Below, in pieces: positions 1 through 9,243 of a stretch of 64,000 nucleotides of DNA. The DNA is taken from positions 4,584,501 to 4,648,500 of the forward strand of contig NZ_CP134771.1 in NCBI RefSeq assembly GCF_031880315.1, written 5' to 3'. The DNA is from Pseudomonas baltica. Its GTDB lineage: Bacteria; Pseudomonadota; Gammaproteobacteria; Pseudomonadales; Pseudomonadaceae. The notes beneath the pieces are model-generated. The model saw only the letters and a list, made by a program, of their open reading frames with translations, was not told the origin of the DNA and made no database searches. Each line of letters opens with the position of its first letter. Position 1 is the stretch's first letter. Both the position numbers and the translations under genes were made by a program.

Positions 1-1
1 C

Positions 2-841
2 AACCTGCAAAGCCGCAGCCGCGCCTTTCAGGTGGGGGAGCAGCATTACGATCTAGGCAATGACTTCTATGAAAGCATGCTCGACCCGCGCATGGCCTAC
101 ACCTGCGGTTACTGGCGCGATGCCAAGGACCTGACCGAAGCGCAGAACGCCAAGCTCGACCTGATCTGTCGCAAATTGAACCTGCAACCTGGCCAGCGCG
201 TGCTGGATATCGGCTGTGGCTGGGGCAGTTTCATGTCTTATGCAGCCGAGCACTATGGTGTCGAGTGCGTAGGTGTGACCATCTCCAAGGAGCAGTGCGA
301 CTGGGCCAAGCGTCAATACCCGGACCTGCCGCTGGAGTTTCGCCTGCAGGATTACCGTGAAGTCGACGAGCAGTTCGATCACATCGTCAGCGTCGGCATG
401 TTCGAGCACGTCGGCCGCAAGAATCACCGCACCTACATGGAAATGGCCCATCGTTGCCTCAAGGACGACGGCCTGTTCCTGCTGCACACCATCGGCAAGA
501 ACCAGCGCAACAGCTCCACCGATCGCTGGATCGATAAATACATCTTCCCCAACGGCGACTTGCCGTCCATCGGTCAGATCGGCGATTCCATCGATGGACT
601 GTTCGTGGCCGAAGACATGCACAACTTCGGCGCCGACTACGATAAGACACTGATGGCCTGGTGCGAGAACTTCGAAGCGGCCTGGCCACGCTTCTCGCAA
701 GTCATGGGCGAGCGTTTCTATCGCATGTGGCGTTATTATCTGCTGTCGTGCGCCGGGGCTTTTCGAGCCCGTGATATACAGCTCTGGCAATGGGTACTGT
801 CGAAAAAAGGCGTACTCGGCGGCTATGAGCGCGTCGTTTGA
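2..841 (+). CDS. cfa: Cyclopropane-fatty-acyl-phospholipid synthase, 5' end missing
   Basis: SAM-dependent enzyme that adds a methylene bridge to the double bond of unsaturated acyl chains in membrane phospholipids, usually on entry to stationary phase. The reading frame is open to the left edge, so the N-terminal ~100 residues of a ~390-residue family lie outside the window and 279 codons are visible. The SAM-binding motif VLDIGCGWGSF, then GVTISKEQ, and the following DHIVSVGMFEHVG segment are typical of CFA/mycolic acid cyclopropane synthases. hemB starts 18 bases downstream on the same strand, so the two may be cotranscribed. No function linking the two genes is evident. Confidence 0.93.
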   Translation, partial: NLQSRSRAFQVGEQHYDLGNDFYESMLDPRMAYTCGYWRDAKDLTEAQNAKLDLICRKLNLQPGQRVLDIGCGWGSFMSYAAEHYGVECVGVTISKEQCDWAKRQYPDLPLEFRLQDYREVDEQFDHIVSVGMFEHVGRKNHRTYMEMAHRCLKDDGLFLLHTIGKNQRNSSTDRWIDKYIFPNGDLPSIGQIGDSIDGLFVAEDMHNFGADYDKTLMAWCENFEAAWPRFSQVMGERFYRMWRYYLLSCAGAFRARDIQLWQWVLSKKGVLGGYERVV

Positions 842-859
842 TCAATCAAGGAATTCCCG

Positions 860-1834
860 ATGTCCAGTTATTTCCCCGCGACACGTCCACGTCGTCTGCG
901 GCGCAACGAGCACTTGAGGTCGATGTTCCAGGAGGCGGAGTTCAGCCTGGATGACCTGGTGCTACCGATTTTCGTCGAGGAAGGCATCGACGATTTCGTC
1001 CCGATCAAGACCATGCCCGGGGTCAATCGCATCCCCGAGTCGAAGCTGGCCAGCGAGATCGAACGCTACGCCCGCGCGGGTATCCGCTCGGTCATGACTT
1101 TCGGCGTTTCGCACCATCTCGACGAGACCGGCAGCGACACCTGGAACGACAACGGCCTGGTGGCGCGCATGTCGCGCATCATCAAGGACACCGCTCCGCA
1201 GATGGTGGTCATGTCCGATACCTGCTTCTGCGAGTACACCTCTCACGGCCACTGCGGCGTGCTGCACGGTCATGAAGTCGACAACGACGCGACGCTGATC
1301 AACCTTGGCCGCCAGGCCGTGGTGGCCGCTCAGGCGGGCGCGGATTTCATTGCGCCATCGGCGGCGATGGATGGCCAGGTGCAGGCGATCCGCGGTGCCC
1401 TGGACGCAGCGGGCTTCAGCCAGACCTCGATCATGGCCTATTCCACCAAGTTCGCCTCGGCGCTGTACGGCCCGTTCCGTGAAGCCGGTGGCACGGCACT
1501 GACCGGTGACCGCAAGACCTACCAGATGAACCCGATGAACCGCCGTGAAGCGGTGCGCGAGTCGCTGCTGGACGAGCAGGAAGGTGCCGACGCGATCATG
1601 GTCAAACCGGCCGGTGCGTATCTGGACATCATTCGCGACATCCGCGAAGCCTCACGCTTGCCCCTGGCGGCGTATCAGGTGAGTGGCGAGTACGCGATGA
1701 TCAAGTTCGGCGCGCAGGCCGGTGCCATCGACGAGGCGCGCGTGATGCGCGAAAGCCTGGGCGCGATCAAGCGTGCGGGCGCGGATCTGATCTTCACCTA
1801 CTTCGCCATGGACATCGCCCGCGACGGGATTTGA
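860..1834 (+). CDS. hemB: Delta-aminolevulinic acid dehydratase (porphobilinogen synthase), zinc-type
   Basis: Condenses two 5-aminolevulinate molecules into porphobilinogen in tetrapyrrole (haem, sirohaem, cobalamin) synthesis in the cytoplasm. The protein is 324 residues, the usual length. Schiff-base lysines are recognisable at K197 (YSTKFAS) and K249 (MVKPAGAY). The metal segment [15 protein letters not shown] carries cysteines 122, 124 and 132, the triad of zinc-dependent enzymes such as that of E. coli. The best-known Pseudomonas aeruginosa enzyme is a magnesium type lacking these cysteines, so this is probably a second paralogue. An AAGGAATT Shine-Dalgarno precedes ATG 860. It follows cfa closely. 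Confidence 0.95.
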   Translation: MSSYFPATRPRRLRRNEHLRSMFQEAEFSLDDLVLPIFVEEGIDDFVPIKTMPGVNRIPESKLASEIERYARAGIRSVMTFGVSHHLDETGSDTWNDNGLVARMSRIIKDTAPQMVVMSDTCFCEYTSHGHCGVLHGHEVDNDATLINLGRQAVVAAQAGADFIAPSAAMDGQVQAIRGALDAAGFSQTSIMAYSTKFASALYGPFREAGGTALTGDRKTYQMNPMNRREAVRESLLDEQEGADAIMVKPAGAYLDIIRDIREASRLPLAAYQVSGEYAMIKFGAQAGAIDEARVMRESLGAIKRAGADLIFTYFAMDIARDGI

Positions 1835-1845
1835 TCCACGCAATG

Positions 1846-1877
1846 CCCCTGTAGGAGCGAGCTCGTTCCCACAGGGG
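1846..1877. terminator. Inverted repeat after hemB (REP-like / terminator)
   Basis: Arms CCCCTGTAGGAGCGAGCTCG and its near complement give a long hairpin with two mismatches, lying between the convergent hemB and MFS genes. The 'gtgggagcgagct' core is the common Pseudomonas REP type. There is no T-run, so intrinsic termination is not certain. Confidence 0.6.
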
Positions 1878-1890
1878 CAGGCGAATACGC

Positions 1891-3081
1891 TCAGGCGGCA
1901 CTCGCGCGCCGTGCATACCCCATGCTCACCATCGCCAGCACTGCTACTGCGGCGATGATCACGCTGAACACCTCACCCGCCAGGCTCAAGCCGAACGGCG
2001 CGATGCTGAATCCCAAGGCAATCACCGGCAGCGACATCGAGAAATAGAACACGATGAACAACGCCGAGGTCACCGCTGCCTTCTGCTGCGGCGGGCAGGC
2101 CGCCATCACTGCGCCCATCCCGGCTTTGAACACCATGCCCTGACCGGCACCGGACAGGCAGCCGCCCAACAGCAACAGGCCCATCTGATGGGTGTGGATG
2201 CTCGCGCCCAGCGCCAGCACGCCAGCGATCAAGCCGCAGCACCCGACGGTCATCTGCTGCTTGGGGGCGATCCATTTCAGCGCCGCCTGACCGCCGATAG
2301 AAGCGACGAAGAACAGGCAGCACACGGCGCCGATCACCAGGCCCCCTTGCTGGCCCATCAATTGGCGCATGATCGATGGCACCAGGCTGGTGACCACCCC
2401 GGCAACGCTGAAACCGGCCAGCCCGGCGATCGCTGCCGGAATGAACAACGCGCGCACCGCCGGCGTGATGCTGGGGCGCATGATCCCCAGGCGCACCTGC
2501 TCGGGCCGCTGCACCGTTTCGCGCGCCACGGCGATACCTGCCGCCGCCAGCACCAGCAGGCCCATGTGCAAACCGAAGACAAGGGTGGTCGGCCATGGCA
2601 GGTATTGCGAGGTAAACCCCGCCAGCAACGGGCCGAAGCCCAGGCCGAACATGTTGGCGGCAGTGGCCATCAAGGTCGCCTGGCTGCGCCACGCCGTGGG
2701 CGCCGACTCGACCACCGCCACGGTCGCGGTGCCGGTCATGATCCCGGCGCTGAAACCGGAAAACAACCGGCCCGCCAGCATGCCGCCGACCGAGTGGGTG
2801 GTGAGGAAGATCACCGCGCTGATCGCCGCCATCAGCAGACCCGCCAGCAACAGCGGACGGCGGCCGATCTGGTCCGACCAGCTGCCGACCAGCACTAGCG
2901 CAGCGATCACCCCGGCGGCGTACACCGAGAAGATCAGCGTCAGCCAGATGGCATCGAAGCCCAGTTGCTGCTGGTACAGCGCATAGAGGGGAGTCGGCAG
3001 GGTAGTGCCCATCATGGTGATGAAAAAGGCTACGGCTACCAGCAGAAAGTCGCGCTGTGCGTGGGGCGTTTTATCCGTCAT
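1891..3081 (-). CDS. MFS transporter, DHA1-like
   Basis: Predicted 396-residue inner-membrane major facilitator with about 12 hydrophobic segments. The signature between TM2 and TM3 is visible as GSWSDQIGRRPLL, and an RLFSGFSAGIMTGT stretch resembles the TM4/5 region of drug:proton antiporters. I use ATG 3081 (MTDKTPHAQRD). The frame is open further upstream, but that extension is arginine- and proline-rich and has no membrane character. Substrate cannot be told from sequence; sugar, drug or aromatic-compound efflux are all possible. It is a single gene, divergent from the RTX epimerase-like gene across 276 bases, and convergent with hemB. Confidence 0.8.
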   Translation of the reverse strand: MTDKTPHAQRDFLLVAVAFFITMMGTTLPTPLYALYQQQLGFDAIWLTLIFSVYAAGVIAALVLVGSWSDQIGRRPLLLAGLLMAAISAVIFLTTHSVGGMLAGRLFSGFSAGIMTGTATVAVVESAPTAWRSQATLMATAANMFGLGFGPLLAGFTSQYLPWPTTLVFGLHMGLLVLAAAGIAVARETVQRPEQVRLGIMRPSITPAVRALFIPAAIAGLAGFSVAGVVTSLVPSIMRQLMGQQGGLVIGAVCCLFFVASIGGQAALKWIAPKQQMTVGCCGLIAGVLALGASIHTHQMGLLLLGGCLSGAGQGMVFKAGMGAVMAACPPQQKAAVTSALFIVFYFSMSLPVIALGFSIAPFGLSLAGEVFSVIIAAVAVLAMVSMGYARRASAA

Positions 3082-3357
3082 TGGAAGGCTCTGTCTCAAG
3101 GGCTTGATTTCAGGGTGTGACCGGTGTGGTGTCGCCAAGGTTCGCACAAGGCATGGGCGAAGAGGCCCCATTGTCACAGAGAATCTTGCGCGACAGCCAG
3201 TTGGCGTTTCGTCGGGTCGCGAGTTCAAATCTGGAAAAACCTCTCAGTTCGCCCACACTGTCACATTCTCTCGCAGTCTGTTCGCCGGTCTGGCGTGTGC
3301 TGCGCAGCAGTGCACCGGTTGTCGATCAAGGAGTCACTCGCAGGTTCTGGAGAACTC

Positions 3358-5478
3358 ATGACCACAGTGTTCAATGCCGCCGATTTCGGCGCGACAGGTA
3401 ACGGTAGCAGCGACGATACCGCCGCTCTGCAAAAAGCCATCAATGCCGCCGCCGCCGCCGGGGGAGGGACCGTGCACCTCGATGCCGGCACTTATATCCT
3501 CAGCGCCACGGCCGGCAGTTGCCTGACCCTGAAAAGCAACGTCACCCTTCAAGGCGACGGTATCGGTGCCACCACGCTGAAGCTGGCCGATGGCGCCAGT
3601 GCGGCCGTCACCAGCCTGATCAAGGCCGGCAACAGCAGCCACGATGTCGGGGCGAGCCGGTTGACCCTGGATGGCAACACCGCGCATACCGCCGCTGTCG
3701 CCACAGGCTGGCTCAACGGCAGCGCTACCCAGGTGCAGTTGGACAGCATCGAGGCGCAGAACTTCGGCGGCGCCGGCCTCGATCTGCAGGGCAAGAACAG
3801 CCAGGTCACCCTCAGCCACAGCAGCGTGCACAACAACGCCGGTGATGGCCTGGTGGCCGATTACCTCAGCAACAGCACCTTCAGCCACAACAGCGCCTAT
3901 GCCAATGGCGGCAATGGCTACAACCTGGGCGGCGACGTACGCCTGATCGACAGTGACGCCTACCGCAACGGCGGCAGCGGCGTGTTCCTGCAAGAGGGCA
4001 CCAGCGGCGCTCGCAGTGCGCTGTCAGTCGAAGGCGGGGTGATCTATGGCAACCATGCCGATGGCGTGACCGTCAGCGCGGCGGAACTGTTCTCCATCAG
4101 CGGCGCCGATATCCATGACAACGGCGATGCGGGCGTGTCCCTGGAAGCCAGTTCGTTCGGCGACGTGTCCTACAACCACATCTACGATAACGCCCAGAAT
4201 GGCAGCTCGGCCGAAGTGCAGATTCTAGGCGCAGCCAGCGGTGTCACTGGCAAATCGGCGACGCCGGCGTCCGAGTTCAACACCGTCGGTACCAACATCA
4301 TCACCGGCGGTGAGCACTCCACCTATGGCGTGCTCGAAGCCCAGGGCGCTGGCGACTACAATTTCGTCAATCAGAACATCATCAGCAACATGATCGAGGG
4401 TGGCGCCCAGGTGTACGGCGAGCACAGCGACTCGGCGAAGAACCCCTCGCAGATCTTCACCTTCGGTACCAGCGACGGCAACGCCATTACCGGCGGCATC
4501 ACCCGCGACACCATGTTCGGCCAGGCTGGCAATGACGTGCTCAGCGGTGGCGCCAACGACGACACCCTGGTCGGCGGTGGCGGGGTCGACACGCTCTCCG
4601 GGGGCACTGGCAATGATATCTTCCGTTTCACCTCACTGGAGGACAGTTACCGCACGGCGAGCAAATCCTTCGCGGATCGCATCACCGATTTCGATGCCGC
4701 CCACGACAAACTCGACCTGGCCGACATCAATATCAGCGGCCTGGGTGACGGTCAGAACGGCACCCTGTACCTGTCGTACAACGCTGCCAAGGACGTCACC
4801 TACCTGAAGAGCTTCGAGGAGGACGCGCAGGGCAATCGCTTCGAGCTGGTGCTCAAGGGTGATTACCGTGGCAGCCTGACCGATGACAACTTCCAGCATG
4901 AGATCAGCGGGACCTCGGGCCGCGACGTTCTCACCGGTACGGCCGGCGCCGAGACCTTGCTGGGCAATGCCGGCAAGGACGTGCTCGATGGCGCTGCAGG
5001 GGACGATCGGCTCAACGGCGGCGCAGGCGCCGATGTGCTCACCGGTGGCGCGGGTGCCGACACTTTCGTGTTCACCAATGTGCACGACAGCAGCCGTTCT
5101 GACGGTGCGGGGGGCACGGCGCTGCGCGACACCATCACCGACTTCAACGAACAGGACAACGACCTGATCGACGTCTCGGCGCTGGGGTTCAGTGGTCTGG
5201 GCAATGGTTACAACGGCACCCTCAAGGTGGTGCTCAGTGCGGCGGGGGACAAGACTGCGCTCAAGTCACTCGAGCCGTCGGGCCCTGATGGCCAGCATTT
5301 CGAGATATTGCTCAGTGGTAACCACCTCAATGATCTGACGATGAACAACGTCATCTTTTCCAACCAGAGCAGTTCGGTGGTGACCTCCGAGCCTTACCAG
5401 AGCCCTGGATTGGACGATGGCACGGTGGCGCCGATCACGGTGATCGGCGTGGCCGGTCATCAAGAGGCACTCAGTTGA
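3358..5478 (+). CDS. Secreted AlgE-type epimerase-like protein with RTX repeats, catalytic motif degenerate
   Basis: The 706-residue protein starts MTTVFNAADFGATG. Residues 1 to about 370 form a right-handed beta-helix resembling the A-module of Azotobacter AlgE mannuronan C5-epimerases (DFGA, AINAAAAAGGGTV, GDGLVADYL at 163-170, STYGV at 321-325). Residues about 384-512 and 515-670 are two R-modules with GGxGxDxLx calcium-binding nonapeptides, pointing to type I secretion. There is no N-terminal signal peptide, as expected for RTX export. The AlgE YGFDPHE active-site segment corresponds here to AGLDLQG (139-145), so only the aspartate is kept. The NDRHGF segment, which carries the catalytic arginine as I recall, is NGGNGY. 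An epimerase fold is fairly certain; epimerase activity is doubtful. No type I secretion genes lie nearby. Confidence 0.8.
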   Translation: MTTVFNAADFGATGNGSSDDTAALQKAINAAAAAGGGTVHLDAGTYILSATAGSCLTLKSNVTLQGDGIGATTLKLADGASAAVTSLIKAGNSSHDVGASRLTLDGNTAHTAAVATGWLNGSATQVQLDSIEAQNFGGAGLDLQGKNSQVTLSHSSVHNNAGDGLVADYLSNSTFSHNSAYANGGNGYNLGGDVRLIDSDAYRNGGSGVFLQEGTSGARSALSVEGGVIYGNHADGVTVSAAELFSISGADIHDNGDAGVSLEASSFGDVSYNHIYDNAQNGSSAEVQILGAASGVTGKSATPASEFNTVGTNIITGGEHSTYGVLEAQGAGDYNFVNQNIISNMIEGGAQVYGEHSDSAKNPSQIFTFGTSDGNAITGGITRDTMFGQAGNDVLSGGANDDTLVGGGGVDTLSGGTGNDIFRFTSLEDSYRTASKSFADRITDFDAAHDKLDLADINISGLGDGQNGTLYLSYNAAKDVTYLKSFEEDAQGNRFELVLKGDYRGSLTDDNFQHEISGTSGRDVLTGTAGAETLLGNAGKDVLDGAAGDDRLNGGAGADVLTGGAGADTFVFTNVHDSSRSDGAGGTALRDTITDFNEQDNDLIDVSALGFSGLGNGYNGTLKVVLSAAGDKTALKSLEPSGPDGQHFEILLSGNHLNDLTMNNVIFSNQSSSVVTSEPYQSPGLDDGTVAPITVIGVAGHQEALS

Positions 5479-5496
5479 CGCGGCGCTGATGCTGCT

Positions 5497-5564
5497 GGCC
5501 TCTTCGCGAGCACGCTTGCTCCTGCGGTCTTGCACCTGGAGCAAAGCGTGCTCGCGAAAGGGCC
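5497..5564. repeat. REP-type inverted repeat
   Basis: GGCC-TCTTCGCGAGCACGCTTGCTCC pairs almost fully with a downstream complement ending GCGAAAGGGCC, forming an imperfect 68-base hairpin. It sits between the convergent RTX gene and the chemoreceptor gene, the usual place for Pseudomonas REP elements. Confidence 0.75.
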
Positions 5565-5592
5565 CTCGACAGCACTATCAATCCGCCGGTAA

Positions 5593-6906
5593 TCAGCGCA
5601 ACTGACTGGCAAACTGCCCCACCGCACTGACCACCCGCTTGGCGCCATCCTGTATCTCGACGATCACGTCACCCGCCTGGTTGGCCAGGTTCAAGCCTTG
5701 CTCAGCCTGGGTGCGGCTGTTGGCCATGCCGCGCACGGCTTCCTCGGCCAGCTTCTGGTTCTGTTGCACCACCGTGATGATCTCTTCCGTGGCCGTGCTG
5801 GTGCGCCCGGCCAGTTGCCGCACTTCATCGGCCACCACGGCAAAACCGCGGCCCTGTTCGCCCGCGCGCGCCGCCTCGATCGCCGCGTTGAGGGCCAGCA
5901 GGTTGGTCTGCTGGGCGATGCCGCCGATGGTCTGCACGATCGAGCTGATCAGCAGCGACTGCTTGCCCAGCGCCTCGATGCCCTGGGAGGCAGACTCCAT
6001 CTCGTCGGCGATCTTGTGCATGGTATTGACGGTTTCCTGGACCACGCTGGCACCGCGCTGGGCACTCACATCGGTCTGCTGCGAGGTACTGAACGCGATG
6101 CTGGCCGCCTCGTTGACCTCATGCTCGCGGTTGACCTGATCGGTCACCAGGGTCGCGAACTTGACCACTTTGTAGAGCTTGTCGCTGGTGTCGTGCACCG
6201 GGTTGTAAGAGGCTTCGAGCCATACCGTACGGCCGCTGGCGTCGACGCGCTTGAAACGATCGGCAATAAAAGTGCCGCGGTTGAGCGTGGCCCAGAATTC
6301 GCGGTATTCAGCCGAGTTGGCTTCTTGCGGATCGCAGAACATGCTGTGGTGCTTGCCTTTGATCTGCTCAAGGCGATAACCCATGGCCTGCAGGAAGCGA
6401 TCGTTGGCGGTCAGTACCTCGCCTTGCAGGTTGAACTCGATGACGGCGGTAGAACGCAGCAGGGCATTGATCAGCCCTTCGTTTTCCTTGGCGATGACCA
6501 CCGTGGTGGTCACGTCGGTGGCCACGCAGTCGACGCGAAAGACATTACCCTGCTCATCCTTGAGCGGATTCCAGAACGCCCGCAGCCAAGCCTCGGAGCC
6601 ATCGGCGCGCAGCAGCCGGTAGAGATCGCCGATGGAGTTGCCGCGAGCGACCGCCGCCTTGAGGTTGCGGTAGCAATCGAGTTTCTTGACGTAATCCGGA
6701 ACGATCTCGTCCAGCGGGCGTCCCAGCAATGCCGACTCGGTGTGCTGCATGGCCTGGGTGAATTTCTGGTTGATATGGGTGATGCGAAACTGCGAGTCGA
6801 TACTGAGCGCGATCATCTCCTGGTCCATCGCTTCTTGCACCTGCCGCAGCAGGCTGACCTCGGCGCGCAACGCCGCCAACTCCTGTTTGGAACGAGTATT
6901 GAACAT
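5593..6906 (-). CDS. Soluble PAS-PAS methyl-accepting chemotaxis protein (BdlA-like)
   Basis: This 437-residue receptor has a short coiled N-terminus (1-30), two PAS domains (about 30-140 and 150-260) and a methyl-accepting signalling domain (about 265-437) with the conserved hairpin tip [20 protein letters not shown]. No transmembrane segment is visible, so it should be cytoplasmic. The layout matches P. aeruginosa BdlA, which links redox or nutrient sensing to biofilm dispersal, and also energy-taxis receptors. It would couple to CheA/CheW encoded elsewhere. It stands alone between convergent and divergent neighbours. No strong Shine-Dalgarno is seen before ATG 6906. Confidence 0.85.
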   Translation of the reverse strand: MFNTRSKQELAALRAEVSLLRQVQEAMDQEMIALSIDSQFRITHINQKFTQAMQHTESALLGRPLDEIVPDYVKKLDCYRNLKAAVARGNSIGDLYRLLRADGSEAWLRAFWNPLKDEQGNVFRVDCVATDVTTTVVIAKENEGLINALLRSTAVIEFNLQGEVLTANDRFLQAMGYRLEQIKGKHHSMFCDPQEANSAEYREFWATLNRGTFIADRFKRVDASGRTVWLEASYNPVHDTSDKLYKVVKFATLVTDQVNREHEVNEAASIAFSTSQQTDVSAQRGASVVQETVNTMHKIADEMESASQGIEALGKQSLLISSIVQTIGGIAQQTNLLALNAAIEAARAGEQGRGFAVVADEVRQLAGRTSTATEEIITVVQQNQKLAEEAVRGMANSRTQAEQGLNLANQAGDVIVEIQDGAKRVVSAVGQFASQLR

Positions 6907-7118
6907 GGCGATACCAGATGTAGGAAACAGTTAATAAGGTTTATCGACGCGATCCAGCGTTTTTTGATTTACCAGACAGTTTTCCCGATTGACGGGTACT
7001 GGCTCATTGCCCATACCCGCTATTGAGCTTAGCAGTGGTTTTGCCAGTGCAACGGCTAGTCTTCAACAGAACCGCCCAATGGCTTGGCCACCTATCTCGC
7101 AAGGAACGACACGTCATC

Positions 7119-7730
7119 ATGGACACCATCGCAAACACCCTGTCTCGCACCCGGCTGCTGGCACTGCTGGTCATCACCAGCTTGCTGAGCGGCTGTGGCA
7201 TCAACAACATTCCCCAGTACGACGAGCAGGTCAAAGCGGCCTGGGCGCAGGTCGAAAACCAGTACCAGCGACGTGCCGACCTCATCCCCAATCTGGTGGA
7301 AACCGTCAAGGGCTATGCCAAGCAGGAGCAGGACACCTTGACCAAGGTGATCGAGGCGCGGGCCAAGGCGACGTCGATCCAGATCGATGCGAGCACCATC
7401 AACGATCCGGCCAAGGTGCAGCAATTCGACCAGGCTCAGCAGCAACTCAGTGGTGCACTGAGCCGCTTGATGGTGGTGTCCGAGCGCTATCCAGACCTCA
7501 AGTCCAACCAGAACTTCCTGGCGTTGCAATCGCAGCTCGAGGGCACCGAAAACCGTATCGCGGTGGCGCGGCGTGACTTCATCGCTGCCGTCGAGAAGTA
7601 CAACACCGAAATCCGTACCTTCCCCGGCAAGCTCTGGCAGATGACGATGTACCGCGACATGCAGGTACGCGAGAACTTCAAGGCCACCGCCGCCAATGCC
7701 AACGAAGCGCCTGCCGTGAAGTTTCAATGA
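7119..7730 (+). CDS. lemA: LemA family lipoprotein
   Basis: The 203-residue protein starts at ATG 7119 and has a lipoprotein signal peptide ending in the lipobox LLSGC (Cys26). The rest is the helical LemA domain, with the signature QYDEQVKAAWAQVENQYQRRADLIPNLVETVKGYA region recognisable at about 32-70. LemA proteins are membrane-anchored and almost always sit beside TPM-domain genes, as here. Their biochemical role is not settled. The stop codon overlaps the next gene's start (ATGA), indicating translational coupling. An AAGGAA lies somewhat far (about 13 bases) from the chosen start. Confidence 0.88.
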   Translation: MDTIANTLSRTRLLALLVITSLLSGCGINNIPQYDEQVKAAWAQVENQYQRRADLIPNLVETVKGYAKQEQDTLTKVIEARAKATSIQIDASTINDPAKVQQFDQAQQQLSGALSRLMVVSERYPDLKSNQNFLALQSQLEGTENRIAVARRDFIAAVEKYNTEIRTFPGKLWQMTMYRDMQVRENFKATAANANEAPAVKFQ

Positions 7731-8497
7731 GGCCATCGCTGGCGAGGCTGTGCCTGACGCTGATGCTGTGGGGCTTGGTGAATATCGCCCAGGCCCTGAC
7801 CTTTCCGACCCTGAGCGGGCGGGTAGTGGATCAGGCCGGCATGCTCGATGCTGGGGCGCGGACGCAGATCAGCCAGATGCTCGAGGCTCATGAACAGGCC
7901 AGCGGTGAGCAACTGGTGGTGGTCACGGTGCCGGACCTGCAAGGCAGCACCATCGAGGATTACGGCTACCAGCTCGGGCGCGCCTGGGGCATAGGCCAGA
8001 AGGGCAAGGACAATGGCGCGCTGCTGCTGGTGGCCAAGGACGAACGGCGGGTGCGTATCGAGGTGGGATACGGCCTTGAAGGTCGGCTCACCGACGCGCA
8101 GTCCTCGATCATCATCAACAGCGTCATGTTGCCGGCCTTCAAACAAGGCAATTTCAGCGCCGGCATTCAGGCAGGCGCGGCCGCCATGTTGCAGGTACTC
8201 GGGGGCGATCCTCTGGCGCAGCCGCAGCAGCGTGCGGCCAGTGAACACGGCCGCGAGCAATTGCCGTGGCCGCTATTTCTGTTCCTCATCGTGGTCGTGG
8301 TGCTGGTTGTGCGCGGTGGTGGAGGCGGTGGCCGTGGAGGTGGCGGTCGCTCGGTGCTGAACGGCGCGATACTGGGCAGTGTGCTGGGCGGCGGTGGTTC
8401 CTCGGGCGGCGGCTTCGGCGCAGGTGGTGGCGGCGGCGGTGGTTTTGGTGGGGGCGGCGGCAGCTTCGGCGGCGGTGGAGCTTCCGGTGGCTGGTAA
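7727..8497 (+). CDS. TPM-domain protein with signal peptide and glycine-rich tail (YgcG type)
   Basis: The 256-residue protein has a signal peptide (1-23, cleavage after AQA), a periplasmic TPM_phosphatase domain (about 29-155), a single membrane segment (about 185-203, LFLFLIVVVVLVV) and a tail made almost only of glycine and serine ending GGW. TPM domains are found in plant Psb32/TLP18.3 and bacterial YgcG proteins, and phosphatase activity has been proposed for some. It overlaps lemA by four bases and is followed 27 bases later by a second TPM gene, so the three form one operon. The low-complexity tail may anchor or self-associate. Confidence 0.85.
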   Translation: MRPSLARLCLTLMLWGLVNIAQALTFPTLSGRVVDQAGMLDAGARTQISQMLEAHEQASGEQLVVVTVPDLQGSTIEDYGYQLGRAWGIGQKGKDNGALLLVAKDERRVRIEVGYGLEGRLTDAQSSIIINSVMLPAFKQGNFSAGIQAGAAAMLQVLGGDPLAQPQQRAASEHGREQLPWPLFLFLIVVVVLVVRGGGGGGRGGGGRSVLNGAILGSVLGGGGSSGGGFGAGGGGGGGFGGGGGSFGGGGASGGW

Positions 8498-8524
8498 ACG
8501 AAGGACAACGAGTCTGACCCCAAC

Positions 8525-9142
8525 ATGACCCTGCTCAACGAACATGCGCAACAACAGGTCGCCGCCGCTATCGCCAAGGTCGAGCGCGAGAGCGACGCCG
8601 AACTGGTCACCGTGCTGGCGCCGCGAGCGGACGATTACGCTTACATTCCGCTGCTCTGGGCGGGCCTGATTGCGCTCCTGGTGCCTGGTATCGTCAACTA
8701 CTACCCGGCCTGGCTCAGCGCTCACCAGTTGCTGTTGGTGCAATGGCTGACCTTTATCGTGATCGGCCTGGTATTTCGTTTGCCGGTGATCACCACGCGC
8801 CTGATCCCCCGACGAGTGCGGCACTGGCGGGCGGCCAACCTGGCGCGGCGCCAATTTCTCGAACGCAAGCTGCACCATACGGTGGGCGGCACCGGGGTGT
8901 TGATCTTCGTCTGCGAGGCCGAGCGCTACGTAGAGATACTGGTGGACCATGGGATTTCCCAGCGCATTGGCGATGACACCTGGGAGGCGATCGTCGCCGA
9001 CTTCACCCAGGCGGTCGGCCGTGGCCAGACGCTGCAGGGATTCCTGACCTGCATCGAGGCCTGCGGCGAGCACCTCAAGCGCCACGTGCCATTGACCCAG
9101 GCGCGTAACGAGTTGCCGGATCGCCTGATCATCCTCGACTGA
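8525..9142 (+). CDS. TPM-domain membrane protein, second copy
   Basis: The 205-residue protein starts MTLLNEHAQQQVAAAIAKVERESDAELVTV. The TPM domain is interrupted near residues 36-85 by two hydrophobic segments (YIPLLWAGLIALLVPG and LLLVQWLTFIVIGLVF), and continues after them with the TGVLIFVCEAERYVEILVD segment. It lacks a signal peptide, unlike the gene before it. It is the third gene of the lemA-TPM-TPM operon. The shared arrangement suggests a membrane complex on both faces of the inner membrane, but this is inference. Confidence 0.85.
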   Translation: MTLLNEHAQQQVAAAIAKVERESDAELVTVLAPRADDYAYIPLLWAGLIALLVPGIVNYYPAWLSAHQLLLVQWLTFIVIGLVFRLPVITTRLIPRRVRHWRAANLARRQFLERKLHHTVGGTGVLIFVCEAERYVEILVDHGISQRIGDDTWEAIVADFTQAVGRGQTLQGFLTCIEACGEHLKRHVPLTQARNELPDRLIILD

Positions 9143-9243
9143 CCGCAGCGCTCGCGCCCGACCGAGCCTGGAAAAATGCCTTTGCAGGCTCGCATCGGCT
9201 GCGGCACAGTGCAGTCTTTTCCCCTGGCACGAGGCCTTCTGCG

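Noticed and set aside
3124..3357. N-terminal extension of the RTX gene by 78 codons
   Set aside because: The extension is not family-like and the beta-helix domain starts exactly at MTTVFNAADFGA (3358). It is best read as the intergenic promoter region.
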